Notes under the pieces: generated by a model
Told to the model about the DNA's origin: nothing
The model's database searches: none
What the model saw: only the letters and a program-made list of their open reading frames with translations
Shown: positions 35,609 to 44,589 of the stretch, one piece after another
Layout: each line of letters starts with the position of its first letter
Position numbering within the stretch: the stretch's first letter is position 1
Position numbers and translations under genes: made by a program
NCBI RefSeq assembly: GCF_000022065.1
Contig: NC_011898.1
Coordinates: forward strand, 1,262,001-1,326,000
Direction: 5' to 3'
DNA length: 64,000 nt
Source: Ruminiclostridium cellulolyticum H10
GTDB taxonomy: Bacteria; Bacillota; Clostridia; Acetivibrionales; DSM-1351

Positions 35609-36697
35609 ATGAATTATATGAACGCTTATGAAGATTTGAGAAATGTTCCGGCCTATTATGACTATTCTTTAAGTTTTAATAGGGACGAGTCAATTTTAGA
35701 AATTCTCAAGAATATCCAAATGCATGAAGTAGTTGAGATGCTTAACAGGTATCCTCAGCAAAGCTATTTTGAGTTCAAGGAGCTTTTGGGTTTAAGCCAT
35801 CCGAAGATGACAGTTGTCCTTGGCAGCGGCTCTGAAGATTTAATATGGAGGATTAATAATTTTATTTTAAGAAACAAAAAGGTAGGAGTAATTTTACCGA
35901 CTTTTTATAGAATATATCAGACCTTACAAGAGCCATGCTTTATAAATATACCCTACGATATCGATAATGAGGTATTGGATATTTGCAGTTTGAGAAAAGC
36001 AATAGATGAAGGAAAATATGAGGCCGTGTGGATAACTAACCCTAATCCAATTACGGGAAAGGGATTTTACGCAAGTGAATTACTAAATGTAATAGAAGCT
36101 AATAAGGACACATTGTTTATTGTTGATGAGGCTTCAGTTGATTCGGTTATGGATATTGATAGGTTTTCGATGCTAAACAGCGGTTATTATTTAAAAAACT
36201 TAGTTGTAATAAAAACTTTTTCAAAGTTTTATGGTTTGCCGGGGATGCGTCTTGGCTATGTTGCAATAAGTGATGAGCTTGCCGATTGCCTGGAGAATTG
36301 GGGACAGGTATTTCCTGTAAGTAGTTTTAGCATCTATATGGCAAAAAAAATACTTGAACATAAAAAAATCTTCATGGATATCCGAAAAAAAATAAATCAA
36401 AATAGAGACTTGATGACTTCACTGTTAAATAGTTCTTCCACGGTTGTACCATATAAATCATTGACCAATACATTGGTTATCGGAGGTCGCAGCACTCAAT
36501 ATAATCTATGGCAAATACTAAAAGGGAAGGGAATATTAAGCTTTTCATTAGATGAGGAAAAGGGAATGCTCTTCTCAAACTGTGTAAGAATAACAATTCA
36601 CAGCGGTAAGGAGAGTTTTGACTATCTGTACAATGGCATTAAGGAGTTGCTGTGTGAACTAGAGGGCAATAATAGAGTTTATTCGGTAAATATGTAA
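35609..36697 (+). CDS. PLP-dependent aminotransferase, class I/II (HisC/CobD-like)
   Basis: A 362-residue fold-type I PLP enzyme. The cofactor lysine is in IKTFSKFYGLPGMRLGY near 205; upstream are GSGSEDL (phosphate loop), WITNPNPITGKG and DEASVD. It belongs to the HisC/CobD group, which contains both aminotransferases and threonine-phosphate decarboxylases. The start at 35609 has GGAGTGA at 35597-35603, inside the end of the GHMP gene, and lies 6 bp after its stop, so the two are translationally coupled. Reaction unknown; it could transaminate or decarboxylate a phosphorylated amino acid intermediate. Confidence 0.83.
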   Translation: MNYMNAYEDLRNVPAYYDYSLSFNRDESILEILKNIQMHEVVEMLNRYPQQSYFEFKELLGLSHPKMTVVLGSGSEDLIWRINNFILRNKKVGVILPTFYRIYQTLQEPCFINIPYDIDNEVLDICSLRKAIDEGKYEAVWITNPNPITGKGFYASELLNVIEANKDTLFIVDEASVDSVMDIDRFSMLNSGYYLKNLVVIKTFSKFYGLPGMRLGYVAISDELADCLENWGQVFPVSSFSIYMAKKILEHKKIFMDIRKKINQNRDLMTSLLNSSSTVVPYKSLTNTLVIGGRSTQYNLWQILKGKGILSFSLDEEKGMLFSNCVRITIHSGKESFDYLYNGIKELLCELEGNNRVYSVNM

Positions 36698-36722
36698 ACA
36701 ACTCATTTTAGGGGGTAGGGCT

Positions 36723-37601
36723 ATTAATAAGTATCTTTACATAAGCGATTTGGATGGAACATTGTTAAGTAGCAATGCGTGCATGCTGGATGAATCTATT
36801 TATAGATTGAATCGTATGATATGTGACGGTCTTATGTTTACGTTTGTTACAGCAAGAGATTGGTTAAGTTCAAGAGAAATTATGTCTGAAGTCAATTTGA
36901 CATTACCTGTTTCAGTGTGTAACGGAAGAGCGGTTGTAGATTTTCAAACAGGAAAAATGCAAAAGGGCTATTACATAAAGAGTGATAAGGTGATGAAAAT
37001 CATACAGACAGCTTATCAATATTCTCTATTTCCCAATATAAGTGTATATCATCAGGGGCGTATTCAGACTTGCTATGTTGCTGTACATCAACGTAGTAAT
37101 AGGGATTATTATCTGAACAGGCTAAAAATGAAAGAAAGTATGACATTTCAAGTTCCATCTATTAATGAAGCAATAACTGAAAATGTTATTTCAATTGCTT
37201 TTGTGGATTCAAGGGACAAAATAAGAAAATTTTGTGCTGCTTTTGATTATAAAAATCAAGAATCTCTAAGTATTCATGTATACAATGATCCATTTGATAA
37301 AACCATAGAAATTGTAGATATATTATCCGATACAGCATCAAAAGGTGTTGCTGCAAGTGATATAGCGAATTTATGCGGTATTTTTGCAAAGGAGCAGATT
37401 GTTTCTTTTGGAAATGACGAGAATGACATAGAACTCCTTAAAGCTTCCGGCACAGGAGTTGCTGTGGGTGACAATTTGGGTTTATTGGCTGAGTATACGG
37501 CTATTTGCTTGAATTACCAAGAAGGTTTGTCTGTTTTAGATTTTTTGGAACAGCATTTTTACAATAAAAACTATGAAAGAAAGGTTGTGATACAAAAATG
37601 A
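36723..37601 (+). CDS. HAD-superfamily phosphatase (Cof-like), apparent ATT start
   Basis: A 292-residue phosphatase. Motif I (SDLDGTLLSS) must be intact for function, but the only start-like codon that includes it is ATT at 36723, giving NKYLYISDLDGT; no ATG, GTG or TTG lies between the upstream in-frame stop at 36687 and the motif. A G-rich ribosome site (36711-36720) is well placed. Motif II-like FVTARDW, a Cof-type cap and motif IV SFGNDENDIELL follow. It overlaps the next gene by 4 bp. In the cluster it would remove phosphate from an intermediate, for example a C-nucleotide. Confidence 0.8.
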   Translation: MNKYLYISDLDGTLLSSNACMLDESIYRLNRMICDGLMFTFVTARDWLSSREIMSEVNLTLPVSVCNGRAVVDFQTGKMQKGYYIKSDKVMKIIQTAYQYSLFPNISVYHQGRIQTCYVAVHQRSNRDYYLNRLKMKESMTFQVPSINEAITENVISIAFVDSRDKIRKFCAAFDYKNQESLSIHVYNDPFDKTIEIVDILSDTASKGVAASDIANLCGIFAKEQIVSFGNDENDIELLKASGTGVAVGDNLGLLAEYTAICLNYQEGLSVLDFLEQHFYNKNYERKVVIQK

Positions 37602-38284
37602 GTAAAAATACAGAAAGGGCACTGAATTATTGGAATAATTGTGACATAATTCATGAGTTTGCAAATGCTCAGGTGCCCCAATACTGGAAAGAATTCTTTT
37701 TAGAAATTCTGCTTCCTCAAGAATGTAGTGTACTGGATTTGGGCTGCGGAGGAGGACGAAATACCCAAATGCTCGTATCAATGGGATTTAATGTCCGGGC
37801 ATGTGATTTGCATCAAGGTATGGTAGATGCCACCCGCCAAAGGATAAAGCCCTTTACTGACGGCCAAGATGCAGAAATGATTGTGCGACAAGGCAGTATG
37901 CTGCGATTACCATACGAAGATAATTATTTTAATATTGTATTATCCAATGGTATTTATCATAATGCTTCTAATGTCGAAGAATTTGAGACGGCAATAAAGG
38001 AAACAGGACGGGTTCTGAAGGAAGATGGACAGTTATGTCTGAATGTATTTACTGAGGAATATGTAGAAGCGAATTTACAAAAACAGCAGAAGCCATTTTT
38101 ATATATTACTCCGGATAATCTGGATATGGTTCTTCTTCCCATAGACAACATACTTGAAATTTTAGAAAGGTATTCTTTTAGACCGGAGGGAGAATTGGTG
38201 CAGTACCGTTCTAAAGTAGCTACTGGAGAGCGGAGCGTGTTAAGGGGTGTTTTTAGGAAAAACAAAAGTACTCGTAGCATTTGA
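37598..38284 (+). CDS. SAM-dependent methyltransferase
   Basis: A 228-residue class I methyltransferase. Motif I is VLDLGCGGGRNTQML near 48-62, the acidic motif II residue is in RACDLHQG, and the post-I motif is NIVLSNGIYHN. It overlaps the phosphatase gene by ATGA and precedes the radical SAM gene by 22 bp. It probably methylates an O or N atom of the cluster product. No signal peptide. Confidence 0.85.
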   Translation: MSKNTERALNYWNNCDIIHEFANAQVPQYWKEFFLEILLPQECSVLDLGCGGGRNTQMLVSMGFNVRACDLHQGMVDATRQRIKPFTDGQDAEMIVRQGSMLRLPYEDNYFNIVLSNGIYHNASNVEEFETAIKETGRVLKEDGQLCLNVFTEEYVEANLQKQQKPFLYITPDNLDMVLLPIDNILEILERYSFRPEGELVQYRSKVATGERSVLRGVFRKNKSTRSI

Positions 38285-38306
38285 ATAATTTGAAAGGAGT
38301 GTTTTA

Positions 38307-39557
38307 ATGAGTAAAAAAGTACGGCTAATATGTAATTTGAACTGTAGCAGAAGACAGATGGACATGGTAAAGCTGGAATCCTATCTTTCTGCAAACGGCT
38401 ATGAGGTGGTTGAAGATGAAAAACAGGCGGATCAAATTGTTTATACAACATGTGGTTTTATAAATGAAACGGCCCAAGTGGCATTTAATGAAATAGAAAG
38501 GCTGAAATCACTGCCTGCTGAGCTTATTGTTACAGGCTGCCTGCCTGATACAGATTCTGAAACGTTCAATAAGATACATAGCGGTAAAGTAGTCCGCAAT
38601 ACAGAATTATATAAATTTGACGATGTTTTCGGAGGAGATACTAAATTTCAGGATATCCCTGACGCACATGATATGCCATGGGGAAAGGGTGAATACTTTT
38701 GTGTCGAGGTTAGCCGAGGGTGTCCTGAAAATTGTTCATATTGTGCAACAAAATGGGCTGTTGGAAAAATGAAGAGTAAGCCTATACAAAAGTGTATAGA
38801 GGAAATTGAAGAATTCAAAAAAAGTACGTTTAGTAAGGTCGTAATTAATGGTGACAATGTGGGGGCTTACGGGCTTGATATAAAAGAAACCTTTGGTACA
38901 TTAGTTTCAGCTCTGCCAATAGAGGATGAAAAATACAAGGCATATATTGATTCATTGCATCCAAGATGGCTATTGCTATATTATGATGCAGTACTGGCGG
39001 CAATAAGCAAAAACCGCTTTGGTATGCTTGTATCTGCTATACAGGCAGGTAATGAGAGGGTCTTGGAGCTAATGCGGCGTAAAGCAGATATGAAAAAATT
39101 AAAGGAGGCTTTTATTGAAATAAAGCAAAAAAGCCCGGAAATAGTTTTAGGAACTGAAGTTATTGTAGGATTTCCAACAGAAAGCGAAAGTGACTTTATC
39201 GAAAGTGTAGATTTTATTTTAAGTACAAAATTAGATTGGGGTAATATTTTCGCCTTCTCACCGAAAAAAGGAACCGAGGCTGCGGCAATCAAAGGTCAGG
39301 TTGAAGAAGCCGAAAAAATAAGAAGAATCAATTATCTGGTAGAAAAGCTCAAGGAAAATGGATATTTTATTTTTAAGGAAGAGAAATCACAAGCTGTTAT
39401 TTTTAGCAATGCCGATATTTGCATTAATGCAGACAAGAGCCCGAACCCATATTGGCAGACCTGTTTTGACACTGTTTGTCTTGACAGAAAGAAACAGAAT
39501 CAAATTCGTAGCGATTTAAGGGAAGGAAAAATAAAAGTCAGTGAAGTAAGTTTCTAA
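38307..39557 (+). CDS. Radical SAM methylthiotransferase-like protein (MiaB/RimO family)
   Basis: A 416-residue protein with the two iron-sulfur parts of methylthiotransferases: an N-terminal UPF0004 domain with Cys in CNLNCSRR, TTCGF and TGCLPD, and a radical SAM domain with CPENCSYC near residue 139. The C-terminal part is not a recognisable TRAM RNA-binding domain, which argues for a small-molecule or peptide substrate instead of tRNA. GAAAGGAG precedes the ATG. Within the cluster it could insert sulfur or a methylthio group. Confidence 0.82.
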   Translation: MSKKVRLICNLNCSRRQMDMVKLESYLSANGYEVVEDEKQADQIVYTTCGFINETAQVAFNEIERLKSLPAELIVTGCLPDTDSETFNKIHSGKVVRNTELYKFDDVFGGDTKFQDIPDAHDMPWGKGEYFCVEVSRGCPENCSYCATKWAVGKMKSKPIQKCIEEIEEFKKSTFSKVVINGDNVGAYGLDIKETFGTLVSALPIEDEKYKAYIDSLHPRWLLLYYDAVLAAISKNRFGMLVSAIQAGNERVLELMRRKADMKKLKEAFIEIKQKSPEIVLGTEVIVGFPTESESDFIESVDFILSTKLDWGNIFAFSPKKGTEAAAIKGQVEEAEKIRRINYLVEKLKENGYFIFKEEKSQAVIFSNADICINADKSPNPYWQTCFDTVCLDRKKQNQIRSDLREGKIKVSEVSF

Positions 39558-39577
39558 TCCATACAAATATGTTTAAC

Positions 39578-39624
39578 CTGCCGGAATTCCATACTGCTAT
39601 GCAATGCAGTTTGTATTCCGGCAG
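39578..39624 (+). terminator. Intercistronic stem-loop
   Basis: CTGCCGGAAT (39578-39587) pairs perfectly with 39615-39624 and an inner ACTGC/GCAGT stem forms within. No T run follows, so it may be a processing or stability element between the two radical SAM genes. Confidence 0.5.
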
Positions 39625-39678
39625 AAATTATTAAGCTTATAATTTCCTATTTTTTATGATGGGTAAGGAGGAATAGTA

Positions 39679-41151
39679 TTGAGTGAAAATAAATACGTTT
39701 GCCTGATACAACCGCATACATCTTATAAGTTGGCAACTATTCAGCCGGCACTCTTTGACCAGTTTGACAGCATTGGCTTGCTTGCCTTAGCAGGATATCT
39801 GAGGGAGCAGGGTTATACAGTAGATATCTTGCATTTAGCTAAGGCATACAGAAATGGTTATACAAAGAAGCAGGTGGAAGAAAAAATTAAAACACGTAAA
39901 CCGATTCTATTTGGTATAGGAAATATGTGGCTTCATCAAAGTGTAGGTATGCTGGAAACAGCACAAATGATCCGAGAAATCTATGGTGACATACCGATTG
40001 TAGTTGGCGGTCAGCATGCCAGTTTTTTTGCAAGGGATATTGTACAGGATTATTCTAATCAGATAAATGGTGTTATTGTAGGGGAAGGGGAAGAAACACT
40101 TTATCAGTTGGTAAAGTCAGTTGAGGAAGGAGGTACCATAGACCCAACTGTTCCGGGCTTTATGTCTAAACAAAAGGACGGAGAAATATTGTATACACCA
40201 AGGATTGTGACATTGGAGATGGATAGTTTGCCATTTATGTCCCACAAGGGGGTCTGGCCTGAGGTTCGCGCAAAAAACGGAGACATTATCCCCTCCGTAG
40301 CCGCGATAGATACTGTCAGGGGAGGGTGTCCAACAAACTGCGGGCATTGTCTTGAAGCAAATAACTTAGGAAAGCATGGAAGAGAAAAAAGGGCTTTTCA
40401 TTCTCCTGAGTATTTGGCTGAGCAGCTAAAAAGGTATCTTGACGAAGGAAAAACATACATTGTTATACAGGATTCATTTTATGCAAATGGGGATGGACCT
40501 ATTGCAGAATTTATTGAAAGAGCAAGCAAGGATAATCTTAGAACAGAGGCTATGCACTTTTTTATAGAGCCGGGTTATGTAAGCAGCGACATATTTAAGG
40601 TGCTTGAGAGATTTCCCGCTGATAAGGTTGCTATTGACTATGGTATAGAGACCGGGTCAGAAAAAGTTGCAAAAAACATGAATAGATTCTTCAAAATGGA
40701 CAGCATATATAGAGATATCGAAGCCTTGGGTAAGACAAATACACTGGCTACTGCATGGTGGCTTATTAGCCTTCCCGGGGAAACAGAGGAAGATGTAAGG
40801 CTAACGGAGGAGGCAATAAAGAATACAATTGATCTGGGAGTGTTTACCGAAAGAGTTTCTCAAATGCTGCTTTTTCCTCAAAGTGAATTGTATAAAAACC
40901 GACATTTGTATGATATTAATGCATACTTTCATAATTATAACGATTTCAAGGTTTTTTCTACGGTTGAACGCAGGGAAAATGGCATTTATCCGGAGCTAGT
41001 GACACATGATATGCCCTATCAGACTAAAGAGGATACACTTATGCTGCTCAGAGATTTGAAAAAGACAGTACGCGTGGCTACCGAAAGCTCAAGGCATTTG
41101 GAGAAAATGCAAAAACTCGGATACCAGCTGAATGATTACGACTTTTTTTAA
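39679..41151 (+). CDS. B12-binding-domain radical SAM protein
   Basis: A 490-residue protein. The N-terminal Rossmann-like domain (LALAGYLREQGYTVDILHL, VVGGQHASF, GVIVGEGEETL) matches cobalamin-binding domains of class B radical SAM enzymes; the base-off DxHxxG motif is not obvious. The radical SAM cluster is CPTNCGHC near residue 217, followed by DYGIETGSEKV and LISLPGETEED. It starts with TTG at 39679 behind GGAGG. Such proteins methylate unactivated carbon or phosphorus or perform rearrangements. It is the second radical SAM enzyme of the cluster. Confidence 0.83.
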   Translation: MSENKYVCLIQPHTSYKLATIQPALFDQFDSIGLLALAGYLREQGYTVDILHLAKAYRNGYTKKQVEEKIKTRKPILFGIGNMWLHQSVGMLETAQMIREIYGDIPIVVGGQHASFFARDIVQDYSNQINGVIVGEGEETLYQLVKSVEEGGTIDPTVPGFMSKQKDGEILYTPRIVTLEMDSLPFMSHKGVWPEVRAKNGDIIPSVAAIDTVRGGCPTNCGHCLEANNLGKHGREKRAFHSPEYLAEQLKRYLDEGKTYIVIQDSFYANGDGPIAEFIERASKDNLRTEAMHFFIEPGYVSSDIFKVLERFPADKVAIDYGIETGSEKVAKNMNRFFKMDSIYRDIEALGKTNTLATAWWLISLPGETEEDVRLTEEAIKNTIDLGVFTERVSQMLLFPQSELYKNRHLYDINAYFHNYNDFKVFSTVERRENGIYPELVTHDMPYQTKEDTLMLLRDLKKTVRVATESSRHLEKMQKLGYQLNDYDFF

Positions 41152-41175
41152 ACATAAATAAAGGGATGAAAAGAA

Positions 41176-41698
41176 ATGGTTGGAGAGTTTAAAAATATAT
41201 CTTTATACTACGATGTTATGCATATGAGTGATAATGAATATAAAAATGAAACAGACCAGATTAGGGAATTTATTAAAAAATATAAAAAGAGTGCGGGCAA
41301 TTCGTTATTCGATGTTGCTTGCGGTACCGGAAGACATATGGAAATACTTAAAGACAGCTATGAGGTATGCGGGGTTGATTTATCGGAGAATATGCTGGAA
41401 CATGCAAAACAGAGGCTGCCGCATACTGAGTTTATTAAATGTAATATGATTGATTTTAGTCTTTCTAAAAGTAGCTGCTATAGCGGTTATAAAGAGAAAA
41501 TCCTTTGATATGGCAGAGGTTGAATACCATCATCTGATCTATAGTGATAATAAGGTTGTTCATAACGATGGAGTAATTGAGCTTGGTCTTTTTTCAGATA
41601 AGGAGTATAAAGATGCAATTGAGTCAGCGGGATTGACAGTATTAGTAAGATATTCGGGAAAGAGAATTGAAATGGGAGCATATGTTTGTCGTTTATAG
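41176..41698 (+). pseudogene. Decayed SAM-dependent methyltransferase
   Basis: The frame from 41176 encodes the N-terminal part of a class I methyltransferase (FDVACGTGRHME and GVDLSENMLEHAK) and stops at 41508. A second frame from about 41450 encodes what looks like the C-terminal part of the same family (VEYHHLI, ELGLFSDKEYKDAIESAGL). Family members are about 240 residues; the middle section containing the core strands is missing. I infer an internal deletion near 41450-41480 plus a frame shift. The gene sits between the B12 radical SAM gene and the acyltransferase. Confidence 0.7.
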
Positions 41699-41752
41699 AA
41701 ACGGATACTCACATAGTTTTGATGATAAATGATTCTAGTGGGAGGATTAAGT

Positions 41753-42391
41753 GTGAAGTATATAGAAATGGAAAAGAGTCCCAGGAAAAATATATACAAC
41801 CTATTTAGACAAATGGATTATCCCCATTTGAATTTGTGTGCAAATGTAGATGTCACAAGATTGCATAATTATACAAAGCAGTATAGGTTATCATTCTTTA
41901 AAACAATGATGTTCTTTGTGTCAAAAACAGCAAATGAAATTAAAGAATTTCGTTATCGTATTCAAGGAGAAAATGTAGTTGAGTACGATACGATACACCC
42001 ATCATACATTTTACTGACTAAGGAAGATGCCTTCAATTTTTGTACGGTTGAATTTAAGGATGATTTTATTGAGTTTTATTCAGAAGCCGTACGTACGGCA
42101 AAAGAATTGCAGGGTAATATTGACTTGGAACATGAACCTGAGCGTGATGACCTTATATTAATTACGTGTACTCCGTGGGTTTCTTTTACAAGTATTATGC
42201 ATCCTGCACATATGCATCCGGTAGATTGCATTCCTAGAATTGCATGGGGAAAATATTTTGATGAGGGAGAAAGAAAAAAGATGCCATTGGGGGTGCAAGC
42301 ACATCATTCACTGATGGACGGATTGCATGTGGGTAAATACTATACTCTGCTTCAAGAGTATTTAGATGATCCGGAGCCTCATTTAAAATAA
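41753..42391 (+). CDS. CatA-like acyltransferase (chloramphenicol acetyltransferase family)
   Basis: A 212-residue CoA-dependent acyltransferase with the CAT fold. The catalytic histidine is in QAHHSLMDGLHVG near residue 186, replacing the usual HHxxxDG pattern exactly; the Phe-rich N-terminal YNLFRQMDYPHLNLCANVDVT is typical. GTG 41753 with GGGAGGA at 41739-41745 is preferred over the ATG at 41729, which lies upstream of that ribosome site. It closes the cluster and may acetylate the product, either as tailoring or as self-protection. Direct chloramphenicol resistance cannot be excluded. Confidence 0.83.
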   Translation: MKYIEMEKSPRKNIYNLFRQMDYPHLNLCANVDVTRLHNYTKQYRLSFFKTMMFFVSKTANEIKEFRYRIQGENVVEYDTIHPSYILLTKEDAFNFCTVEFKDDFIEFYSEAVRTAKELQGNIDLEHEPERDDLILITCTPWVSFTSIMHPAHMHPVDCIPRIAWGKYFDEGERKKMPLGVQAHHSLMDGLHVGKYYTLLQEYLDDPEPHLK

Positions 42392-42403
42392 TTATGGCAA
42401 AAA

Positions 42404-42435
42404 ACAGATAAGTCCAAGTGACTTATCTGTTTTTT
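42404..42435. terminator. Bidirectional terminator between convergent units
   Basis: An 11-bp stem (ACAGATAAGTC, 42404-42414, with 42420-42430) has a T run on the right and an A run on the left, so it can end both the biosynthetic cluster and the opposite-strand HelD gene. Confidence 0.9.
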
Positions 42436-42446
42436 CATAGGTTTAC

Positions 42447-44555
42447 TTATTTATTTTCTATTAATTCGGTTAAACTTCCGGTATATAGAAGTGATAACTT
42501 GTGCATGGCACGAGTACAGGCAATATACAAAAGTTTACGGTCATAATCAGTACAATAGGTTTCGCTGTTTGCGGAAGGGATGATTACCTCATCAAATTCA
42601 AGTCCTTTTGACATTTGGATAGAGGTAACTGTAATTCCATTAACAAACTGAAGGCTGTCAGGTGTAATTAACTGGATATCGTAATCCTTGGATAAAGTAT
42701 CGTATAGCGAAGCTGCCATGCTATTTGTTTTCAGGATAATTCCCAGTGTTACATTGCCGCTTTGCTGAAAAGCTTCAATTTTATCTTTTATTTTTATAAG
42801 CTCATCCTGTGTGTCATTGCACAATATAAGTTCGGGTACATCTCCGTGACGTTCTATCGGTTCCAACTTTGCAACATTTTGTATCAGCTTTGCAAAATTA
42901 ATAATTTCGTATGTTGAACGGTAGCTCTTATTCAGTTCCACGTAATTGACACCTTCGTAAACTTTTTTGAGATCATCGAGGGAATGAAGGTGATTGGGAT
43001 TAAGAGACTGCCCAAAATCCCCAAGTATTGTTTTTTTGCATTTAAAGAGCTTATTTATAACAATATATTGAGCAGGTGTGTAATCCTGCATTTCATCAAT
43101 GATAACATGCTTTATTAGTTGGTTTTCCTTTAAACCCTCAAAGGCAGAATGAAAGTACATAAAAGGATAAACATCGGCCCACTCCAGTAATTTCTTATCA
43201 GGCATTACGAATTTCTCAGGTAATTTTATTGTCTTATAAAAGTCTTTATAAAGAGCTAAGGTGTTTTTAATCTTAAACATATCACCTAATTTCTTTAGAA
43301 CTGCTTTTGGCTTTGGCAATTCATCTCCCATAAGATTTTCAGTTTGGAATTTATCGTAAATATCTGACGATACCTCAAACAACCGTTTCTTGACAGGATA
43401 GTTTTTATATGCATTGTACCGTGACAGAATCCATTCCCTGTCAGCTTTAAAATGAGCAAATTCATAATCAGTGGGTTCGAAATATTCAGCTGCTGCATAT
43501 TCCAGATATTGATCCATCATTTTTACAAAGTCAAATCCAGATTTAAATTTTACTCTTTCTGCCCAAGCAGGATCATTTGTTTCGAGAGGGTCTTTGTCAG
43601 GCTCAAATTTAATTATTCCATCCAATTGTATTTCGGCAACATCAGCAAAACTCATTTCGAAGATTGGTTCTTCACCTAGTTCAGGCAATACATTGGAAAT
43701 GTAGTCTGCGAAAACCTTATTTGGGGATAGTATAACTACATTTTGAGCAGACAAGGTTTCCTTGAACCGATACAGTAAATACGCTATTCGGTGTAGTGCG
43801 ATGGACGTTTTACCAGAACCGGCAACTCCCTGGATAATAAGAGTTTCTGCTTGCTCATTTCTGATAATCTGATTCTGTTCTCTTTGTATGGTAGAGATTA
43901 TTGTCTTCATTTTTTCATCTGATGTATGGCTTAGCTCCCTTTGCAGTACATCATCCTGAATGTTTATTGAGCTTTCTAAAACATATTTCATTTGCCCCTG
44001 GGCTATTTTTAATTGACGTTTACGGGTCAGATTCCCATTAACTCTTCCAATTGGAGCATCATATCCTGCTTGACCCAATTCACAATCATAAAACATGCTT
44101 GAGACAGGAGTCCGCCAGTCAAAAATCAGAATATTTGACTGATCTGCATCAGAAAAGGAAAATCTGCCGATGTAGAAAACAGAGGGGAGCTCGCTTTCAT
44201 CTTCACTAAAGTCGATCCTTGCAAAGTATGGAGATTCTATCAGCTTGTTAATTCTTTCCCTCATTTTTACAGCAAGAGTTCCTGCTCTTTCAATCTGTTT
44301 CATAGAGATCTCATTTTGGAATATTTCCTTTGGGTCTATTTCACTGCGATAATCTGCAAGATATCGTTTAGAATTCATATACTGCTCATCATACTGTTTG
44401 ACTGATTTACTATAGTTTTTTAAAGCATCATTCAATTTTTCTTTAATTTCCTCAAGATGTTCGATTTCCTCAGGAAAATTGTTAAATATGCTTGAATCAT
44501 CCGCATTGTCTTCTATGCGGTTTAAAGGTTTTTCTTGTATTTGTTTACCATTCAT
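42447..44555 (-). CDS. HelD-like RNA polymerase recycling ATPase (UvrD-type)
   Basis: A 702-residue superfamily 1 ATPase. Walker A is GVAGSGKTSIALHR near 244-257, Walker B VIIDEMQDYTPAQY near 503, and the late helicase motif MSKGLEFDEVIIP near 645. The long coiled-coil N terminus (residues 20-70) before the ATPase is typical of HelD, which frees stalled RNA polymerase and in some bacteria protects it from inhibitors. It converges on the biosynthetic cluster. A link to self-resistance is possible but HelD is also a common housekeeping gene in Bacillota. Confidence 0.87.
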   Translation of the reverse strand: MNGKQIQEKPLNRIEDNADDSSIFNNFPEEIEHLEEIKEKLNDALKNYSKSVKQYDEQYMNSKRYLADYRSEIDPKEIFQNEISMKQIERAGTLAVKMRERINKLIESPYFARIDFSEDESELPSVFYIGRFSFSDADQSNILIFDWRTPVSSMFYDCELGQAGYDAPIGRVNGNLTRKRQLKIAQGQMKYVLESSINIQDDVLQRELSHTSDEKMKTIISTIQREQNQIIRNEQAETLIIQGVAGSGKTSIALHRIAYLLYRFKETLSAQNVVILSPNKVFADYISNVLPELGEEPIFEMSFADVAEIQLDGIIKFEPDKDPLETNDPAWAERVKFKSGFDFVKMMDQYLEYAAAEYFEPTDYEFAHFKADREWILSRYNAYKNYPVKKRLFEVSSDIYDKFQTENLMGDELPKPKAVLKKLGDMFKIKNTLALYKDFYKTIKLPEKFVMPDKKLLEWADVYPFMYFHSAFEGLKENQLIKHVIIDEMQDYTPAQYIVINKLFKCKKTILGDFGQSLNPNHLHSLDDLKKVYEGVNYVELNKSYRSTYEIINFAKLIQNVAKLEPIERHGDVPELILCNDTQDELIKIKDKIEAFQQSGNVTLGIILKTNSMAASLYDTLSKDYDIQLITPDSLQFVNGITVTSIQMSKGLEFDEVIIPSANSETYCTDYDRKLLYIACTRAMHKLSLLYTGSLTELIENK

Positions 44556-44589
44556 AAGTGAGTCTGTTTATTCCTTCCTTTCTACCAAA

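Noticed and set aside
37957-38451. 164-codon minus-strand frame
   Set aside because: It overlaps the methyltransferase and radical SAM genes, both with clear motifs on the plus strand.
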